A model generated the notes under the pieces. It saw only the letters and a list, made by a program, of their open reading frames with translations. It had not been told where the DNA came from and ran no database searches. From Prochloron sp. SulCav_FS08_3_32_3330 (GTDB taxonomy: Bacteria; Cyanobacteriota; Cyanobacteriia; Cyanobacteriales; DYNF01), in NCBI GenBank assembly GCA_020721205.1, contig DYNF01000037.1:1-37755 (forward strand): a stretch of 37,755 nt of DNA, in the 5' to 3' direction. Below, one piece after another: positions 1 through 8,609 of the stretch (position 1 is its first letter; each line of letters begins with the position of its first letter). Both the position numbers and the translations under genes were made by a program.

Positions 1-1
1 G

Positions 2-169
2 GTTCGCCCGAAAGTTACGGCTAAATCTGAATCAACAGATTTGAGAAATCAGGATCAATCAGTTTCGTTGGAAATTGAGCCTAGCAACCCTCTGCAATTA
101 AATTTGTTTGAGTGGAGAAATGGTCAGGTAACTGACTATTCAGAATCCCCCGTTACAGCGTCAGCTTAA
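2..169 (+). pseudogene. tnpB: TnpB-type protein of an IS200/IS605 element, 3' end only
   Basis: An open frame enters from outside the window and gives 55 residues ending ...ESPVTASA before TAA at 167-169. The polar, variable tail is of the kind seen at the C-terminus of cyanobacterial IS200/IS605 OrfB (TnpB), the RNA-guided nuclease of these elements. None of the catalytic RuvC or zinc-finger part lies in the window. The identification rests mainly on the right-end hairpin that overlaps the stop codon, which is the arrangement expected for this family. Whether the rest of the gene is intact cannot be judged here. Confidence 0.5.
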
Positions 170-184
170 CGGGGGAGTATGTCA
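143..184 (+). mobile_element. Right end of IS200/IS605-type element, probable 3' end of omega RNA
   Basis: A perfect 10-bp stem (146-155 with 167-176, arms TCCCCCGTTA and TAACGGGGGA, 11-nt loop) overlaps the tnpB stop codon and is followed by GTATGTCA, similar to the GGATGTCA end common in cyanobacterial IS605-type elements. In this family the right end doubles as the 3' part of the omega RNA, and the bases just outside the element act as the guide. The element ends only a few bases after the stop codon of the neighbouring reductase gene (189-191), so the insertion spared that gene. Confidence 0.55.
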
Positions 185-188
185 ATTC

Positions 189-1352
189 TTAGACAATATG
201 ACTCCATAAAGGTTGATTTGTTTCATCTTCCCATAAACGACGACGAGGTTTTCCATTTAATCTTTGATGAGTGTCTTCTAATAGTTTTGGAATATCTAAT
301 TTTTCTGGACAACGAGGTAAACATTCCCCACAACTGGTACATTTGTTCCCTTTATTTCCCCAAAACCAATGACCCGCATTTTCAAACATTCGATAACGAT
401 ATTGTCCATAGTCTGTCATATCATAACCTACAGCTAAATTTCTTAATCTTAAAACTTCGGGAATATTAATAACTTCGGGGCAGGGTAAACATTGATAACA
501 TTGACTACATAAATCGGTTTTCAGAGTTTTATGAAGATAATTTTCGAGTTTTTGGAAAACTTTTATTTCTGAGTTTGTCAGAGGATAATCCTTGTCAGCG
601 ACGGCAAGAGGATTTTTTAATTCATCGGGATTACTAGCACCTAAACTTAAGGTAGTGATGCGGCGATCGCCGAGTAAAAAACGGTAATTAAGTTCAAGGG
701 GGGAAAAAGGATAACATAAATGTTCGAGACTAGGGGGGGGATTATATAAACGTCCACCTTTATCAGCAGGGGAAATAATAAAAATTCCTAAATCTTTTTG
801 TGAGGCTAATTGAATAGCAGGTTGATTTCTTTGAAAAAAGTAATAATAGTGTAAATTAATAAATTCAAAAATATCCGTATTAATTGCTCCTAAAATTACA
901 TCTAAAGTGCCATGAGTAGAAAATCCTAAATGTTTAATTCGCCCATCATCTAAAGCTTCGATCACCGCTTTTAAATAGTCAGAAGAAGTTTGAAAAAGGG
1001 CTAGATGATCGGGGGTATTGATGCCATGAATAGCGACACAATCTAAATAATCTAACTGTAATTCTGTCAAAGATTCATCTAATTTTCGGCGAAAAGTATC
1101 ACCCTTAAGATCAGGAGTAAATTTCGTAGTAATATATATTTTATCTCTAGGAATAGCTAAATTTTTCAGTGCCGTGCCTAAATAAAGTTGACTTTTACCA
1201 TAAGCTCTTGCTGTTTCAAGATGATTTATTCCTTGATTAATTGCTTGTTCAATTGTTTTTAAAGCTTGGGCTTCTGATGCTAAACAACGCATCAAACCAA
1301 GAGAAAAAACCGACAACAATAACTCCGTTTTGCCAAACCTTCGATAACGCAT
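189..1352 (-). CDS. Aldo/keto reductase with C-terminal 4Fe-4S ferredoxin domain (COG1453 type)
   Basis: The protein has 387 residues. The N-terminal two thirds is an aldo/keto reductase barrel, with the tetrad region visible as E46-T-A-R-A-Y51, K77 in ITTKF and H109 in VAIHG; the usual aspartate of the tetrad is replaced by glutamate. The C-terminal third has two cysteine clusters, C282-C285-C288-C291 and C338-C341-C344-C348, the second being a classic CxxCxxCxxxC ferredoxin motif. This fits the COG1453 family of predicted Fe-S oxidoreductases, whose substrates are largely unknown. It is transcribed away from the nuclease gene upstream and ends next to an IS right end. Confidence 0.88.
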   Translation of the reverse strand: MRYRRFGKTELLLSVFSLGLMRCLASEAQALKTIEQAINQGINHLETARAYGKSQLYLGTALKNLAIPRDKIYITTKFTPDLKGDTFRRKLDESLTELQLDYLDCVAIHGINTPDHLALFQTSSDYLKAVIEALDDGRIKHLGFSTHGTLDVILGAINTDIFEFINLHYYYFFQRNQPAIQLASQKDLGIFIISPADKGGRLYNPPPSLEHLCYPFSPLELNYRFLLGDRRITTLSLGASNPDELKNPLAVADKDYPLTNSEIKVFQKLENYLHKTLKTDLCSQCYQCLPCPEVINIPEVLRLRNLAVGYDMTDYGQYRYRMFENAGHWFWGNKGNKCTSCGECLPRCPEKLDIPKLLEDTHQRLNGKPRRRLWEDETNQPLWSHIV

Positions 1353-1468
1353 TATAAATTCAAAATTCTTAATTCTTAATTCAAAAATAAATTGTAATTA
1401 GTTATTCGTAAATATTTACTAATTATCATTAACCTGCTATAACTTAATGGTCAAATAAAACTTATACT

Positions 1469-1496
1469 AATAACAAATAACAAATAACAAATAACC
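1469..1496. repeat. 7-nt tandem repeat (AATAACA)
   Basis: Four consecutive units of AATAACA, the last ending in C, lie just downstream of the stop codon of the nuclease gene. Heptanucleotide repeats between genes are a known class in filamentous cyanobacteria. A second array with a different unit lies at 7247-7283. Confidence 0.75.
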
Positions 1497-1498
1497 AA

Positions 1499-1999
1499 TT
1501 ATTCATTAGTAGTTAATCCTCCCTTTTTAATTAGATCTTCTGGACGAAGATTAGAAATAAAATCTCGAAAAGCACGTCTTTCCTTTTCATCCGCTTCTCG
1601 ATCTACAGGAATCGAGGCATCAGCTACCACTTCTTCCATTACCCAGATGGGAGTATTCATGCGTAAAGCAATAGCGATCGCATCGGAAGGGCGACAATCT
1701 AATTCCTTTTTAATTTCCCCTTTACTCATACATAAAACAGCATAAAAAGTATTATCCTGTAGGGCATGAATTAAAATGCGATCGAGAGACATTTCCCAAA
1801 TTTCCAAAATATTAGCAATTAAATCATGAGTTAAGGGTCGAGGAGGTTTTTGTAATTCTAAAGCATTAATAATCGCCCTTGCTTGTTCTTGTCCAATATA
1901 AATGGGTAAAGCACGGCGATCGCCGCTATCTTTTAATAACACAATCGGAGTGCGACTAACCGCATCTAAGGCAATTCCAGCAACTTTCATTTCAATCAT
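1499..1999 (-). CDS. Bifunctional nuclease family protein (DUF151)
   Basis: The protein has 166 residues. It starts MIEMKVAGIALDA and carries the family's typical patches LPIYIGQEQA (about 31-40) and DCRPSDAIAIALRM (about 101-114), seen in DUF151 bifunctional nucleases, which were described as RNase/DNase in plants and are conserved in cyanobacteria. The length is normal. The ATG at 1990 (MKVAGI) is an alternative start. The gene diverges from the RemA-like gene across a 346-bp gap. The cellular substrate is not known. Confidence 0.9.
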   Translation of the reverse strand: MIEMKVAGIALDAVSRTPIVLLKDSGDRRALPIYIGQEQARAIINALELQKPPRPLTHDLIANILEIWEMSLDRILIHALQDNTFYAVLCMSKGEIKKELDCRPSDAIAIALRMNTPIWVMEEVVADASIPVDREADEKERRAFRDFISNLRPEDLIKKGGLTTNE

Positions 2000-2345
2000 A
2001 ATTCATTCGCCTCTATAATAGAGTCTTAAATGTAGCAATTTAACACGACCATGAGCATTTTACCAATTCGGATCTATTTTAACAGAAATGAGTAGGTACT
2101 TACATACGTTCATTGAAAAGTTAAAAAAAACTAAAAAAATGGAGAAAATGGGCAAAATTAGAGCAAAATTAGAGCAAATATTGATTAGATTAATGAAATG
2201 GGTAACTTTAATAGACATCTTCAACAATTAATTTTTGATCGTCTAAAATCCTTGTAGAGACGTAAAATTTTACGTCTCTACAAGGATTATTACAAGATGT
2301 CTAATGACAATGATCAAATCTCTTAAATTAGAAATTTTATAAATT
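2000..2345. other. Divergent intergenic region between nuclease and remA-like gene
   Basis: The 346 bp must hold the promoters of both flanking genes, but no promoter stands out. It contains two direct copies of GCAAAATTAGA near 2152-2174 and the palindromic element at 2212-2303. No further gene is seen. Confidence 0.6.
2212..2303. repeat. Palindromic MITE-like element of the GTAGAGACGT family
   Basis: The outer arms TAGACATCTT (2212-2221) and AAGATGTCTA (2294-2303) enclose a perfect 36-bp palindrome at 2250-2285 with core GTAGAGACGTAAAA and its complement. The same core returns at 4879-4952 and, with a changed centre, at 8610-8643. The right flank TTATTAC..ATGTCTA is shared with the copy at 4879, so the repeat unit is larger than the palindrome. 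Confidence 0.8.
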
Positions 2346-2600
2346 ATGGATATTCAACTTGTTAATATTGGTTTTGGGAATATTGTCTGTGCCAATCGAA
2401 TTATTGCTATTGTTAGTCCAGAATCAGCACCGATTAAACGTATTATTAATGAAGCAAAAGAAAATAATCGTTTAGTTGATGCTACCTACGGAAGACGCAC
2501 TAGGGCTGTGATTATTACTGATTCTACTCATGTTATTTTATCAGCAATTCAACCGGAAACCGTTGCTCACAGATTTATGACCAAAACTCCTAATCTTTAA
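2346..2600 (+). CDS. RemA-like regulator (DUF370)
   Basis: The protein has 84 residues, the normal size of DUF370/RemA proteins. The start [12 protein letters not shown], the central [15 protein letters not shown] and the segment [16 protein letters not shown] (about 45-60) are family signatures. In Bacillus, RemA is a DNA-binding activator of biofilm matrix genes; the cyanobacterial homologues are less well understood. The gene stands alone and converges with the kinase gene, with 14 bases between the two stop codons. Confidence 0.88.
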   Translation: MDIQLVNIGFGNIVCANRIIAIVSPESAPIKRIINEAKENNRLVDATYGRRTRAVIITDSTHVILSAIQPETVAHRFMTKTPNL

Positions 2601-2614
2601 TACTTTACTCTTAA

Positions 2615-4096
2615 TTAAATTCCACATTCTTCTAGCTTTTTAGTTAATATTTGAGCGTGTTTCCACCAAGAATAACCGCCTACCCACCGACGAGAAGGGA
2701 GATTTCCCCTAGGAGATCTGAGACTAAAACTTAAATCTGAATCCTCACTTGAAGAACGAAAAGACTGCCAACCAATGCGCTCACAAAATTTAGGATAATC
2801 TCCTTCTACTTCTTGATAAATTTGTTTTTGTACGGAAAAACCAAAATGTCCGTTACTATATTCTACCCATAATTGATCAATTAATTTTAACGGTTCACAG
2901 GGGAGGTTTTCTATATCACTATTAAATAAATATTTGCCCATTTTTTTCTCTTTTAATTGAGATAATAATTCAGCCGTTTCTTCATCAGCTTTTTTCCAGT
3001 TATGATATCTCAAAAATTTGGTTAAATTATCCAAGTTAAGGATAATATTTTCCCGATTAGGATTAAGATTAACTGAAGCTAAATTATTACTTTTTGAGGA
3101 AATTTCAGTCGGATTTGAACGAAGAAACGCTAATTTTTCTTGAGCAGTCGAGGTTTTTTTCTGAGTAACATTAGTCGAAATTTGAAACTCCATTTTAATA
3201 AAATCATAATCCAGATCTTCTAAAACTTCATTAGCAGATTGATAACGGAAACGTAAAGAAGGATTAATTAATTTATCAAGGATTTTCTTTAAACTATAAG
3301 TGAGATAAATTCCCGCCGGAATAGCCTCACGCCAATGCCATTTTTCTTCCACCACATCAAATAATTCCGTCGTAGATTCTTGAGTTAATAAATGTAAACA
3401 AGTAACGCCTAAACTGTATAAATCACTAGCAGGAAGTACCTTTCCTCTTGTAGATTCAGGAGACATAAATTCCGGTGTGCCAATAATAGTCGCACCGCCG
3501 ATCATCGCTGTTTCTGTGAATACACGAGATACACCAAAATCAATTAAAAATAACTTTTGATCTTCCCCCCGTCGCATAATATTATCAGGTTTAATATCTC
3601 GATGAATAATCTGATGATCATGAATATATTGTAAGACAGGTAAAATCTCGATTAAAACTTGCCAAATTTTTTTTTCTGGTTCTTTTCCTCTTTTCCAAAT
3701 TTCTTCACTTAAACTTGTTCCGGCGATATATTCTTGAACTAAATAAAGTAAATTTTGCTGTTCAAAATGTGCCAAAAAATCGGGAATTTGAGGATGTATT
3801 CCTAACCTTTCTAACTGTTGTGCTTCCTGTTCAAAAAGTTGAATAATTTTTTGATTAGTTTCTGCATTTTGACTTTGAAAATAAAGCTGTTTAATCACAC
3901 AATAAGGATGAGAAGGTAATAACTGATCAATCCCTAAAAAAGTCTTACCAAAACCTCCTTGACCTAAAGGTTTTATACTACGATATCTTTGTGCTAAAAC
4001 TAAAGGAAAACCACAGGTTAAACAATAATTATCATTACCTTTATTTTGAGGAGAACGACAATCAGGATTAACACAATAACTGGCTGTAATTTTCAT
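2615..4096 (-). CDS. Serine/threonine protein kinase with N-terminal zinc ribbon and C-terminal GUN4 domain
   Basis: The frame could start at 4168, but the ATG at 4096 (MKITASYCVN) is preferred because the extra 24 codons run through a 25-bp palindrome. From there the protein has 493 residues. It has a zinc ribbon (C8, C13, C25, C28), a glycine loop GQGGFG (45-50), K69, catalytic HRD (165-167) and DFG (186-188), so the kinase looks active. The GUN4-like domain covers about 352-490. GUN4 binds porphyrins and assists Mg-chelatase, so a link between tetrapyrrole sensing and phosphorylation is plausible but unproven. The PPC-domain gene lies upstream on the same strand. Confidence 0.9.
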   Translation of the reverse strand: MKITASYCVNPDCRSPQNKGNDNYCLTCGFPLVLAQRYRSIKPLGQGGFGKTFLGIDQLLPSHPYCVIKQLYFQSQNAETNQKIIQLFEQEAQQLERLGIHPQIPDFLAHFEQQNLLYLVQEYIAGTSLSEEIWKRGKEPEKKIWQVLIEILPVLQYIHDHQIIHRDIKPDNIMRRGEDQKLFLIDFGVSRVFTETAMIGGATIIGTPEFMSPESTRGKVLPASDLYSLGVTCLHLLTQESTTELFDVVEEKWHWREAIPAGIYLTYSLKKILDKLINPSLRFRYQSANEVLEDLDYDFIKMEFQISTNVTQKKTSTAQEKLAFLRSNPTEISSKSNNLASVNLNPNRENIILNLDNLTKFLRYHNWKKADEETAELLSQLKEKKMGKYLFNSDIENLPCEPLKLIDQLWVEYSNGHFGFSVQKQIYQEVEGDYPKFCERIGWQSFRSSSEDSDLSFSLRSPRGNLPSRRWVGGYSWWKHAQILTKKLEECGI

Positions 4097-4121
4097 GGTT
4101 AAAAAATTTTTTTTGAATGGT

Positions 4122-4146
4122 ACGGACATAATATTATTATGTCCGT
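4122..4146. repeat. 25-bp palindrome upstream of the kinase gene
   Basis: The arms ACGGACATAAT and ATTATGTCCGT surround a 3-base centre. It lies between the PPC-protein gene and the kinase start at 4096, where it could form an RNA hairpin in the leader or bind a dimeric protein. No T-run follows directly on the minus strand, so it is a poor terminator candidate. Confidence 0.7.
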
Positions 4147-4189
4147 AGGGTTTATGATCAATTGTCAATTCTCAATTTTTTTTTGAAAA

Positions 4190-4654
4190 TTAACCGCATT
4201 CACATAAACGAGAAACTTTTAAGATAAAATCACCGCTACCCGTTTCCCCAAAAGCCCGAACTCGAATAATATAATCCCCCGCCTGTTCTTCCTTAATCCG
4301 CATAAATAAGAGAGAATTAGTTGTACCATCGGGGGCATCATCATTTTCTGCGATCGTCATACCATCAGCACCGATTAAAGTAATAATAGAATCAAATTCA
4401 TCAGAAGTTAAATCAATCGCTACTTGATCACCCGCTTGAAGACTGATCCGATAATCCCTAGCAAAACCTCCCATTCCCGTAGGAATATCTTGATCTGATA
4501 AAGTATCGTTAATCTCATCACTAGAAGTAATTTCTATAGGATTATACATTTGTGCCTGTGCCTGAAGGGGGGCGACTACTTCTAAACCGAATAAGGTAGC
4601 CCCGATCATTAAACTAGAACTCCAGACTTTGACAAAAGTTTTGATCTTTTTCAT
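4190..4654 (-). CDS. Exported protein with bacterial pre-peptidase C-terminal (PPC) domain
   Basis: The protein has 154 residues. The basic start MKKIKTFVKVW, a hydrophobic stretch and a site near AQAQ at about 35 form a signal peptide. The rest is a single PPC-type beta domain: AGDQVAIDLTSDEFDSI, then NDDAPDGTTNS and AGDYIIRVRAFG. PPC domains usually accompany secreted proteases or stand alone in the periplasm. No enzymatic domain is present. The C-terminus ends CECG. The gene lies 93 bp upstream of the kinase start and may share its transcript. Confidence 0.8.
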   Translation of the reverse strand: MKKIKTFVKVWSSSLMIGATLFGLEVVAPLQAQAQMYNPIEITSSDEINDTLSDQDIPTGMGGFARDYRISLQAGDQVAIDLTSDEFDSIITLIGADGMTIAENDDAPDGTTNSLLFMRIKEEQAGDYIIRVRAFGETGSGDFILKVSRLCECG

Positions 4655-4969
4655 AAAAATCTCTCAATAATAACCTTTATGGTGTTGATTTTTTGATTAA
4701 ACGTCAAATTGACTAAGGGAAGGCTTGAAACCTTATTTTTTGGTTAGTACCAAAAAATAAGATTGCTTTTGTGTTAAAAAACCGAATAAGACAAATTTGA
4801 CTATATTTAATAGTAATTGCAAATCAGATATTTTGAGAATTTTTGCAAAATTACTTAACTTAATCAATATTTTAACCACTGTAGAGACGTAAAATTTTAC
4901 GTCTCTACAGTAAAATTTTACGTCTCTACCGTAAAATTTTACGTCTCTACAGTTGTTATTACCAAATGT
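4655..4969. other. Leader of the PPC-protein gene and repeat region
   Basis: The 315 bp contain a 13-bp inverted repeat with a 4-nt spacer (4732-4744 and 4749-4761, arms CTTATTTTTTGGT and its complement) upstream of the PPC-protein start, which could be an operator or leader hairpin, and the tandem palindrome at 4879-4952. No gene is seen. Confidence 0.6.
4879..4952. repeat. GTAGAGACGT palindrome with two extra tandem half-units
   Basis: A perfect 32-bp palindrome (4879-4910) is followed by two further 21-bp half-units (4911-4931 and 4932-4952) differing at one base. The right flank resembles that of the element at 2212-2303. Confidence 0.85.
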
Positions 4970-5131
4970 CTAGCCTTTAATCCATTGACAATAAAGACGA
5001 CCTTGATCATCTAATAACCATTTTGCGACTAAACGATTTTTACCCGATCGCAAAGATGAACTGGCATGATCAGAGTTTGTAGAGAATTTTGCCGAAGATT
5101 TAGAATTTTTTACCGTAATTAAACCAATCAT
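4970..5131 (-). CDS. Conserved small cyanobacterial protein, 53 residues
   Basis: An ATG at 5131 preceded by a strong AGGAGG site, 8 bases upstream, opens a 53-codon frame ending TAG at 4970. The N-terminal half is serine-rich and probably flexible. The C-terminal half, KNRLVAKWLLDDQGRLYCQW (31-50), reads like a small beta-hairpin domain that I recognise from other cyanobacterial small proteins without a known function. A Pho-box-like triple repeat 65-94 bp upstream and the neighbouring pst genes suggest a role under phosphate limitation. That role is inferred from position only. Confidence 0.75.
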   Translation of the reverse strand: MIGLITVKNSKSSAKFSTNSDHASSSLRSGKNRLVAKWLLDDQGRLYCQWIKG

Positions 5132-5195
5132 AATAGACCTCCTAGACGCTTATTTTTTTTGTATTTTTACTTTTTTGCGTCCTTTATTAAAGTGT

Positions 5196-5225
5196 GTTAA
5201 CTTTCTCTTAACCTTTTCTTTACCT
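5196..5225. promoter_or_regulatory. Pho-box-like triple direct repeat
   Basis: The segment reads GTTAACTT, 3 bases, CTTAACCT, 3 bases, CTTTACCT: three 8-mers spaced exactly 11 bp apart. This matches the known cyanobacterial SphR/PhoB box (PyTTAAPyPyT/A, 3-bp gaps). It sits 65-94 bp before the start of the 53-residue protein gene on the minus strand, with TTTAAT just downstream on that strand as a possible -10. It also lies behind the 3' end of pstB. Confidence 0.6.
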
Positions 5226-5295
5226 TAAATTATAGTCTAATAGCAAAAAAAAAATTGTGATTTTGATCACAATTTTACAAAAAGTTACATTTTTC

Positions 5296-5322
5296 TTTGC
5301 GCCTTTGCGCCTTTGCGAGAAA
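5296..5322. repeat. TTTGCGCC dispersed repeat
   Basis: The sequence TTTGCGCCTTTGCGCCTTTG followed by CGAGA is a tandem octamer repeat. It occurs again, inverted, near 31781-31806 inside a larger inverted repeat. The element is common in cyanobacterial intergenic DNA. Confidence 0.75.
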
Positions 5323-5342
5323 CAATCAGCCCACGTTAAAAT

Positions 5343-6164
5343 TTAGCCAAAACGACCACTAACATATTCTTGAGTTGCCTGTTGTTGGGGAGATTGGAAA
5401 ATAGTTTCGGTGTCATCATATTCCACTAGATAACCAATTTTATCTCCATCATCAGTCGCCTCCGCATTATAAAAAGCGGTATAATCAGAAACCCTTGAAG
5501 CCTGTTGCATATTGTGAGTAACAATAATAATCGTATATTGTAACTTCAATTCTTGGATTAATTCCTCAATTTTTAAAGTAGAAATAGGATCTAAAGCCGA
5601 ACAAGGTTCATCCATTAAGATCACTTCCGGCGCTACGGCGATCGCCCTAGCAATACATAATCTTTGTTGTTGACCACCGGATAAAGCTAAACCACTTTGT
5701 TTAAGTTTATCTTTGACTTCATCCCATAAAGCCGCTTTTTTGAGAGATTCTTCGATTAATTGATCCATATCGCCTTTATAGCCATTAATCCTAGCACCAA
5801 AAGCAATATTTTCATAAATAGATTTAGGGAAAGGATTAGGTTTTTGAAATACCATTCCAATCTGCGATCGTAACTCCACCGGATCAACTTTTGGCGCATA
5901 AATATCCTTCCCTTTAAAAGTAATTTCTCCCTTAACTTTAGCAGAGGGAACTAAATCATTCATGCGATTAAAACACCTTAAAATTGTACTTTTACCACAA
6001 CCAGAAGGTCCAATAAAAGCAATTACTTTATGTTGAAAAATATCAAGGGAAACTTCCCTCACCGCTAGATTATTTCCATAATAAACATCAACTCTTTTCG
6101 CCCTTAAAACAGGCTTTTCCGTATCAGTTAAAGAAGCTTGTTCTGTGGTTTTATGGGTCACCAT
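5343..6164 (-). CDS. pstB: Phosphate ABC transporter ATP-binding protein PstB
   Basis: The 273-residue ATPase has Walker [10 protein letters not shown] (52-60), the Q-loop region [10 protein letters not shown], the ABC signature LSGGQQQR (161-168) and Walker B VILMDEP (181-187), with the PstB-typical CSALDP after it. It powers high-affinity phosphate import together with PstA and PstC. It is the last gene of pstC-pstA-pstB on the minus strand; 137 bp separate it from pstA. No phoU or pstS follows it. Confidence 0.97.
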   Translation of the reverse strand: MVTHKTTEQASLTDTEKPVLRAKRVDVYYGNNLAVREVSLDIFQHKVIAFIGPSGCGKSTILRCFNRMNDLVPSAKVKGEITFKGKDIYAPKVDPVELRSQIGMVFQKPNPFPKSIYENIAFGARINGYKGDMDQLIEESLKKAALWDEVKDKLKQSGLALSGGQQQRLCIARAIAVAPEVILMDEPCSALDPISTLKIEELIQELKLQYTIIIVTHNMQQASRVSDYTAFYNAEATDDGDKIGYLVEYDDTETIFQSPQQQATQEYVSGRFG

Positions 6165-6301
6165 AATTTTAGTACCTCTAAATAGTTCAAAATTTAAAAA
6201 TAGATTGTTAGTTGTTATTTGTTAAGCATAGCAATATTTTTTATTTAATTATTAATAATTGGTTGAATCCGAATAACCAATTATCAATAACTAATAACTA
6301 A

Positions 6302-7213
6302 TTAAAACTTTTTCTGGAATTTATTGCGTAAAATAATAGCCCCGGCATTCATTACCATTAACACCACCATTAAAACAATAATTCCGGCGGCGGCAAGATC
6401 ATGAAATTCTGGTTGGGGGCGCGATACCCAGTTAAAAATTTGAATCGGTAAAACAGTAAAAGCACTTTGTAAATTTTCAGGTAAAAAAGAAATAAATGTT
6501 AACGCACCAATGGTAATCAGAGGGGCAGTTTCCCCAATCCCACGAGAAAGTGCTAAAATTGTTCCCGTTAGAATGCCCGGGATTGCAAGGGGGAAAATAT
6601 GTTCCCAAATAATTTGCCATTTCGTTGCCCCTAAAGCGTAACCTGCTAATCTTAAACTATCAGGAATTGATCTTAAAGCTTCCCTTGTGGAAACAATAAT
6701 TACGGGTAAAATCAATAAAGCGATCGTTAAAGACCCGGATAAAATGCTTCTACCTCCGGTCATCGGTTCAAATAATCTCACAAATACTTGTAAACCTAAT
6801 AAACCGTAAATAATAGAGGGAACTCCGGCTAAATTATTAATATTAATTTCTACCAGACGGTTAAACCAGTTATCAGAGGCAAATTCTTCGAGATAAATCC
6901 CCGCGCCCACGCCGAGGGGAAAAGATACGGCGGCAACGGTGATCATCATCCAGATTGTGCCTACTAAAGCGGATAATAAACCCGCTTCTTCGGGGTTACG
7001 GGAGGGAAAACTGGTTAAAAAATTCCAATTAAGTTTGGGAATACCATCTATACAAACATCTATTAATAAAACTGCTAAAACTATGACAGAAATGGAGATT
7101 GCGCTCCATGTTGCCACAGCAAAAATATTATCTATACCATAGCGTTTTTTGAGAGCAGTGTCATATAAATTTGAGCGATCATGATTAGAATTTTGGGCAG
7201 TTTTTTCGATCAT
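6302..7213 (-). CDS. pstA: Phosphate ABC transporter permease PstA
   Basis: The 303-residue membrane protein has about six hydrophobic segments. The ABC-permease EAA-type loop [20 protein letters not shown] lies near 187-206 and is followed by [21 protein letters not shown], typical of PstA. The start at [10 protein letters not shown] is preceded by a cytoplasmic tail of about 30 residues. It pairs with PstC to form the phosphate channel. Confidence 0.95.
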   Translation of the reverse strand: MIEKTAQNSNHDRSNLYDTALKKRYGIDNIFAVATWSAISISVIVLAVLLIDVCIDGIPKLNWNFLTSFPSRNPEEAGLLSALVGTIWMMITVAAVSFPLGVGAGIYLEEFASDNWFNRLVEININNLAGVPSIIYGLLGLQVFVRLFEPMTGGRSILSGSLTIALLILPVIIVSTREALRSIPDSLRLAGYALGATKWQIIWEHIFPLAIPGILTGTILALSRGIGETAPLITIGALTFISFLPENLQSAFTVLPIQIFNWVSRPQPEFHDLAAAGIIVLMVVLMVMNAGAIILRNKFQKKF

Positions 7214-7246
7214 AAAAATTTAGATTATTAATTAATAATTAATAGC

Positions 7247-7283
7247 TTTTGAATTTTGAATTTTGAATTTTGAATTTTGAATT
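7247..7283. repeat. 7-nt tandem repeat (GAATTTT)
   Basis: Four exact GAATTTT units plus partial units lie in the 71-bp gap between pstC and pstA. This is a second heptanucleotide array with a unit unlike that at 1469-1496. It falls within the probable pst transcript. Confidence 0.8.
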
Positions 7284-7284
7284 A

Positions 7285-8262
7285 TTAATCGTATTTTTCC
7301 CGGAAACGACGTACAAACCAAAAACTAAAAATATTTAAAACAAGGGTAATTAAAAATAAAGTCATACCCACAGCATAAATGGTTTTATAAGCAATAGATC
7401 CGGCGGGAGTATCTCCTAAACTTACTTGGACAATAAACGCCGTCATCGTCATTACAGGGACAAAAGGATTAAGTCCTAAACGGGGATTTTGTCCGGCGGC
7501 TAAAGCCACAATCATGGTTTCACCGATCGCCCTTGAGATCGCTAAAATTAAAGAAGAAACAATACCCGATAAAGCCGCAGGTAAAACCACAGAAATAATA
7601 ACTTCTCTTTTAGTAGCGCCTAAAGCATAAGCGCCATCTCTTAAACTTTGAGGTACAGCATAAATCGCATCTTCACTTAAAGAAGCCACTAAAGGCATAA
7701 TCATAATACCTAAAACAATCCCCGCACTTAAAGAGTTAAAACCTTGTAATCCGGGGATAAATTGATCCCAAGCCGGGATAATATTTTGTACCCATTCAGG
7801 CATAGGTAAACGCAATAAAGGAGTTAAGAAAAGTAGGGCAAAATACCCATAGACAACGGTGGGAACTCCGGCTAAAATTTCTAAAATAGGTTTTAAGATT
7901 TTACGGGTTCTTTCTGTCGCATATTCACTTAAACAAATAGCAGATAATAAACCTAAAGGTAAAGCTACAACAATCGCAATTACTGAAGATAAAACCGTAG
8001 CACTAATTAACACAAAAATGCCAAAGTTAGCACTACTAAAAAGAGGAGTCCATTTAGTATCGGTAAGATAATGCAAAAAAGAAACCTCTTTAAAAAAATC
8101 TACAGTATTGAAAATAAGTGTTAAAACAATACCCATAGTTGTGGCAATAGAAACAAAAGCAAAAGAGCCAAAAATTATTTTAATAATCAACTCAATTAAT
8201 TTACTTTTAGGACGATTAGGTTGCCACAAAGAAACTTTTTTATTTGACTGATCAAGAGTCAT
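7285..8262 (-). CDS. pstC: Phosphate ABC transporter permease PstC
   Basis: From the ATG at 8262 ([13 protein letters not shown]) the protein has 325 residues; the frame stays open for 13 more codons, but that extension reads as hydrophobic noise. It has six predicted membrane segments and the permease loop [20 protein letters not shown], followed by [15 protein letters not shown], typical of PstC. It is the first pst gene of the cluster. A perfect 16-bp-arm palindrome lies upstream at 8312-8344. Confidence 0.94.
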   Translation of the reverse strand: MTLDQSNKKVSLWQPNRPKSKLIELIIKIIFGSFAFVSIATTMGIVLTLIFNTVDFFKEVSFLHYLTDTKWTPLFSSANFGIFVLISATVLSSVIAIVVALPLGLLSAICLSEYATERTRKILKPILEILAGVPTVVYGYFALLFLTPLLRLPMPEWVQNIIPAWDQFIPGLQGFNSLSAGIVLGIMIMPLVASLSEDAIYAVPQSLRDGAYALGATKREVIISVVLPAALSGIVSSLILAISRAIGETMIVALAAGQNPRLGLNPFVPVMTMTAFIVQVSLGDTPAGSIAYKTIYAVGMTLFLITLVLNIFSFWFVRRFREKYD

Positions 8263-8311
8263 GAGAAAATAATAATCAAATAGGAGAAAATAATGAAGCA
8301 ATATTAATTAT

Positions 8312-8344
8312 AAACTTCCGAAATCTTGAAGATTTCGGAAGTTT
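8312..8344. repeat. 33-bp palindrome in the pstC leader
   Basis: The arms AAACTTCCGAAATCTT and AAGATTTCGGAAGTTT flank a single central G. It lies 50-82 bp upstream of the pstC start. It could act as a leader hairpin or be a dispersed repeat. There is no T-run on either side that would make it a clear terminator. Confidence 0.75.
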
Positions 8345-8515
8345 AGCTTATATAGAAAATTAGAATAATCAATTCTAAATTTAGTATACAATGATACAGA
8401 ATTATTATTGGTTATTTTAGATATTAATTCAATCTTCCCATAAAAATATAATTAAATGGTTATCAATAGCTTAAGATTCGTTAAACGATTTGTTAAATAA
8501 AAAATAAAGACATAA

Positions 8516-8607
8516 TATTAAAAAAATCAACCTGCGTATGCCTGTTTTGCTTATGTAGCAACAGGTTTGTTTCAACCTGTTGCTTTTTGGAGAATGAAAA
8601 CACCATG
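8516..8607 (-). repeat. Three-copy hairpin repeat, copy 1 (truncated, inverted)
   Basis: Read on the minus strand it starts at GGTGTTTTCATTCTCC, has the hairpin GCAACAGGTT/AACCTGTTGC (8558-8583) and then the conserved single-stranded stretch ACATAAGCAAAACAGGCATA. It ends soon after CGCAGGTT, lacking the later hairpins of the copies at 25436 and 37590. One stem pair is changed on both sides relative to the other copies. Confidence 0.85.
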
Positions 8608-8609
8608 CT

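Noticed and set aside
179-469. 96-codon open frame opposite the reductase gene
   Set aside because: It is antisense to a well-supported gene and shows no family features.
4096-4168. Longer N-terminus of the GUN4 kinase
   Set aside because: The extra codons run through a 25-bp palindrome and do not resemble kinase sequence; the zinc ribbon begins right after the ATG at 4096.
8470-8498. Possible Pho box upstream of pstC (three TTAA-containing words)
   Set aside because: The spacing is 10 and 12 instead of 11 and the last bases of each word do not fit the consensus. The site at 5196-5225 is far better.
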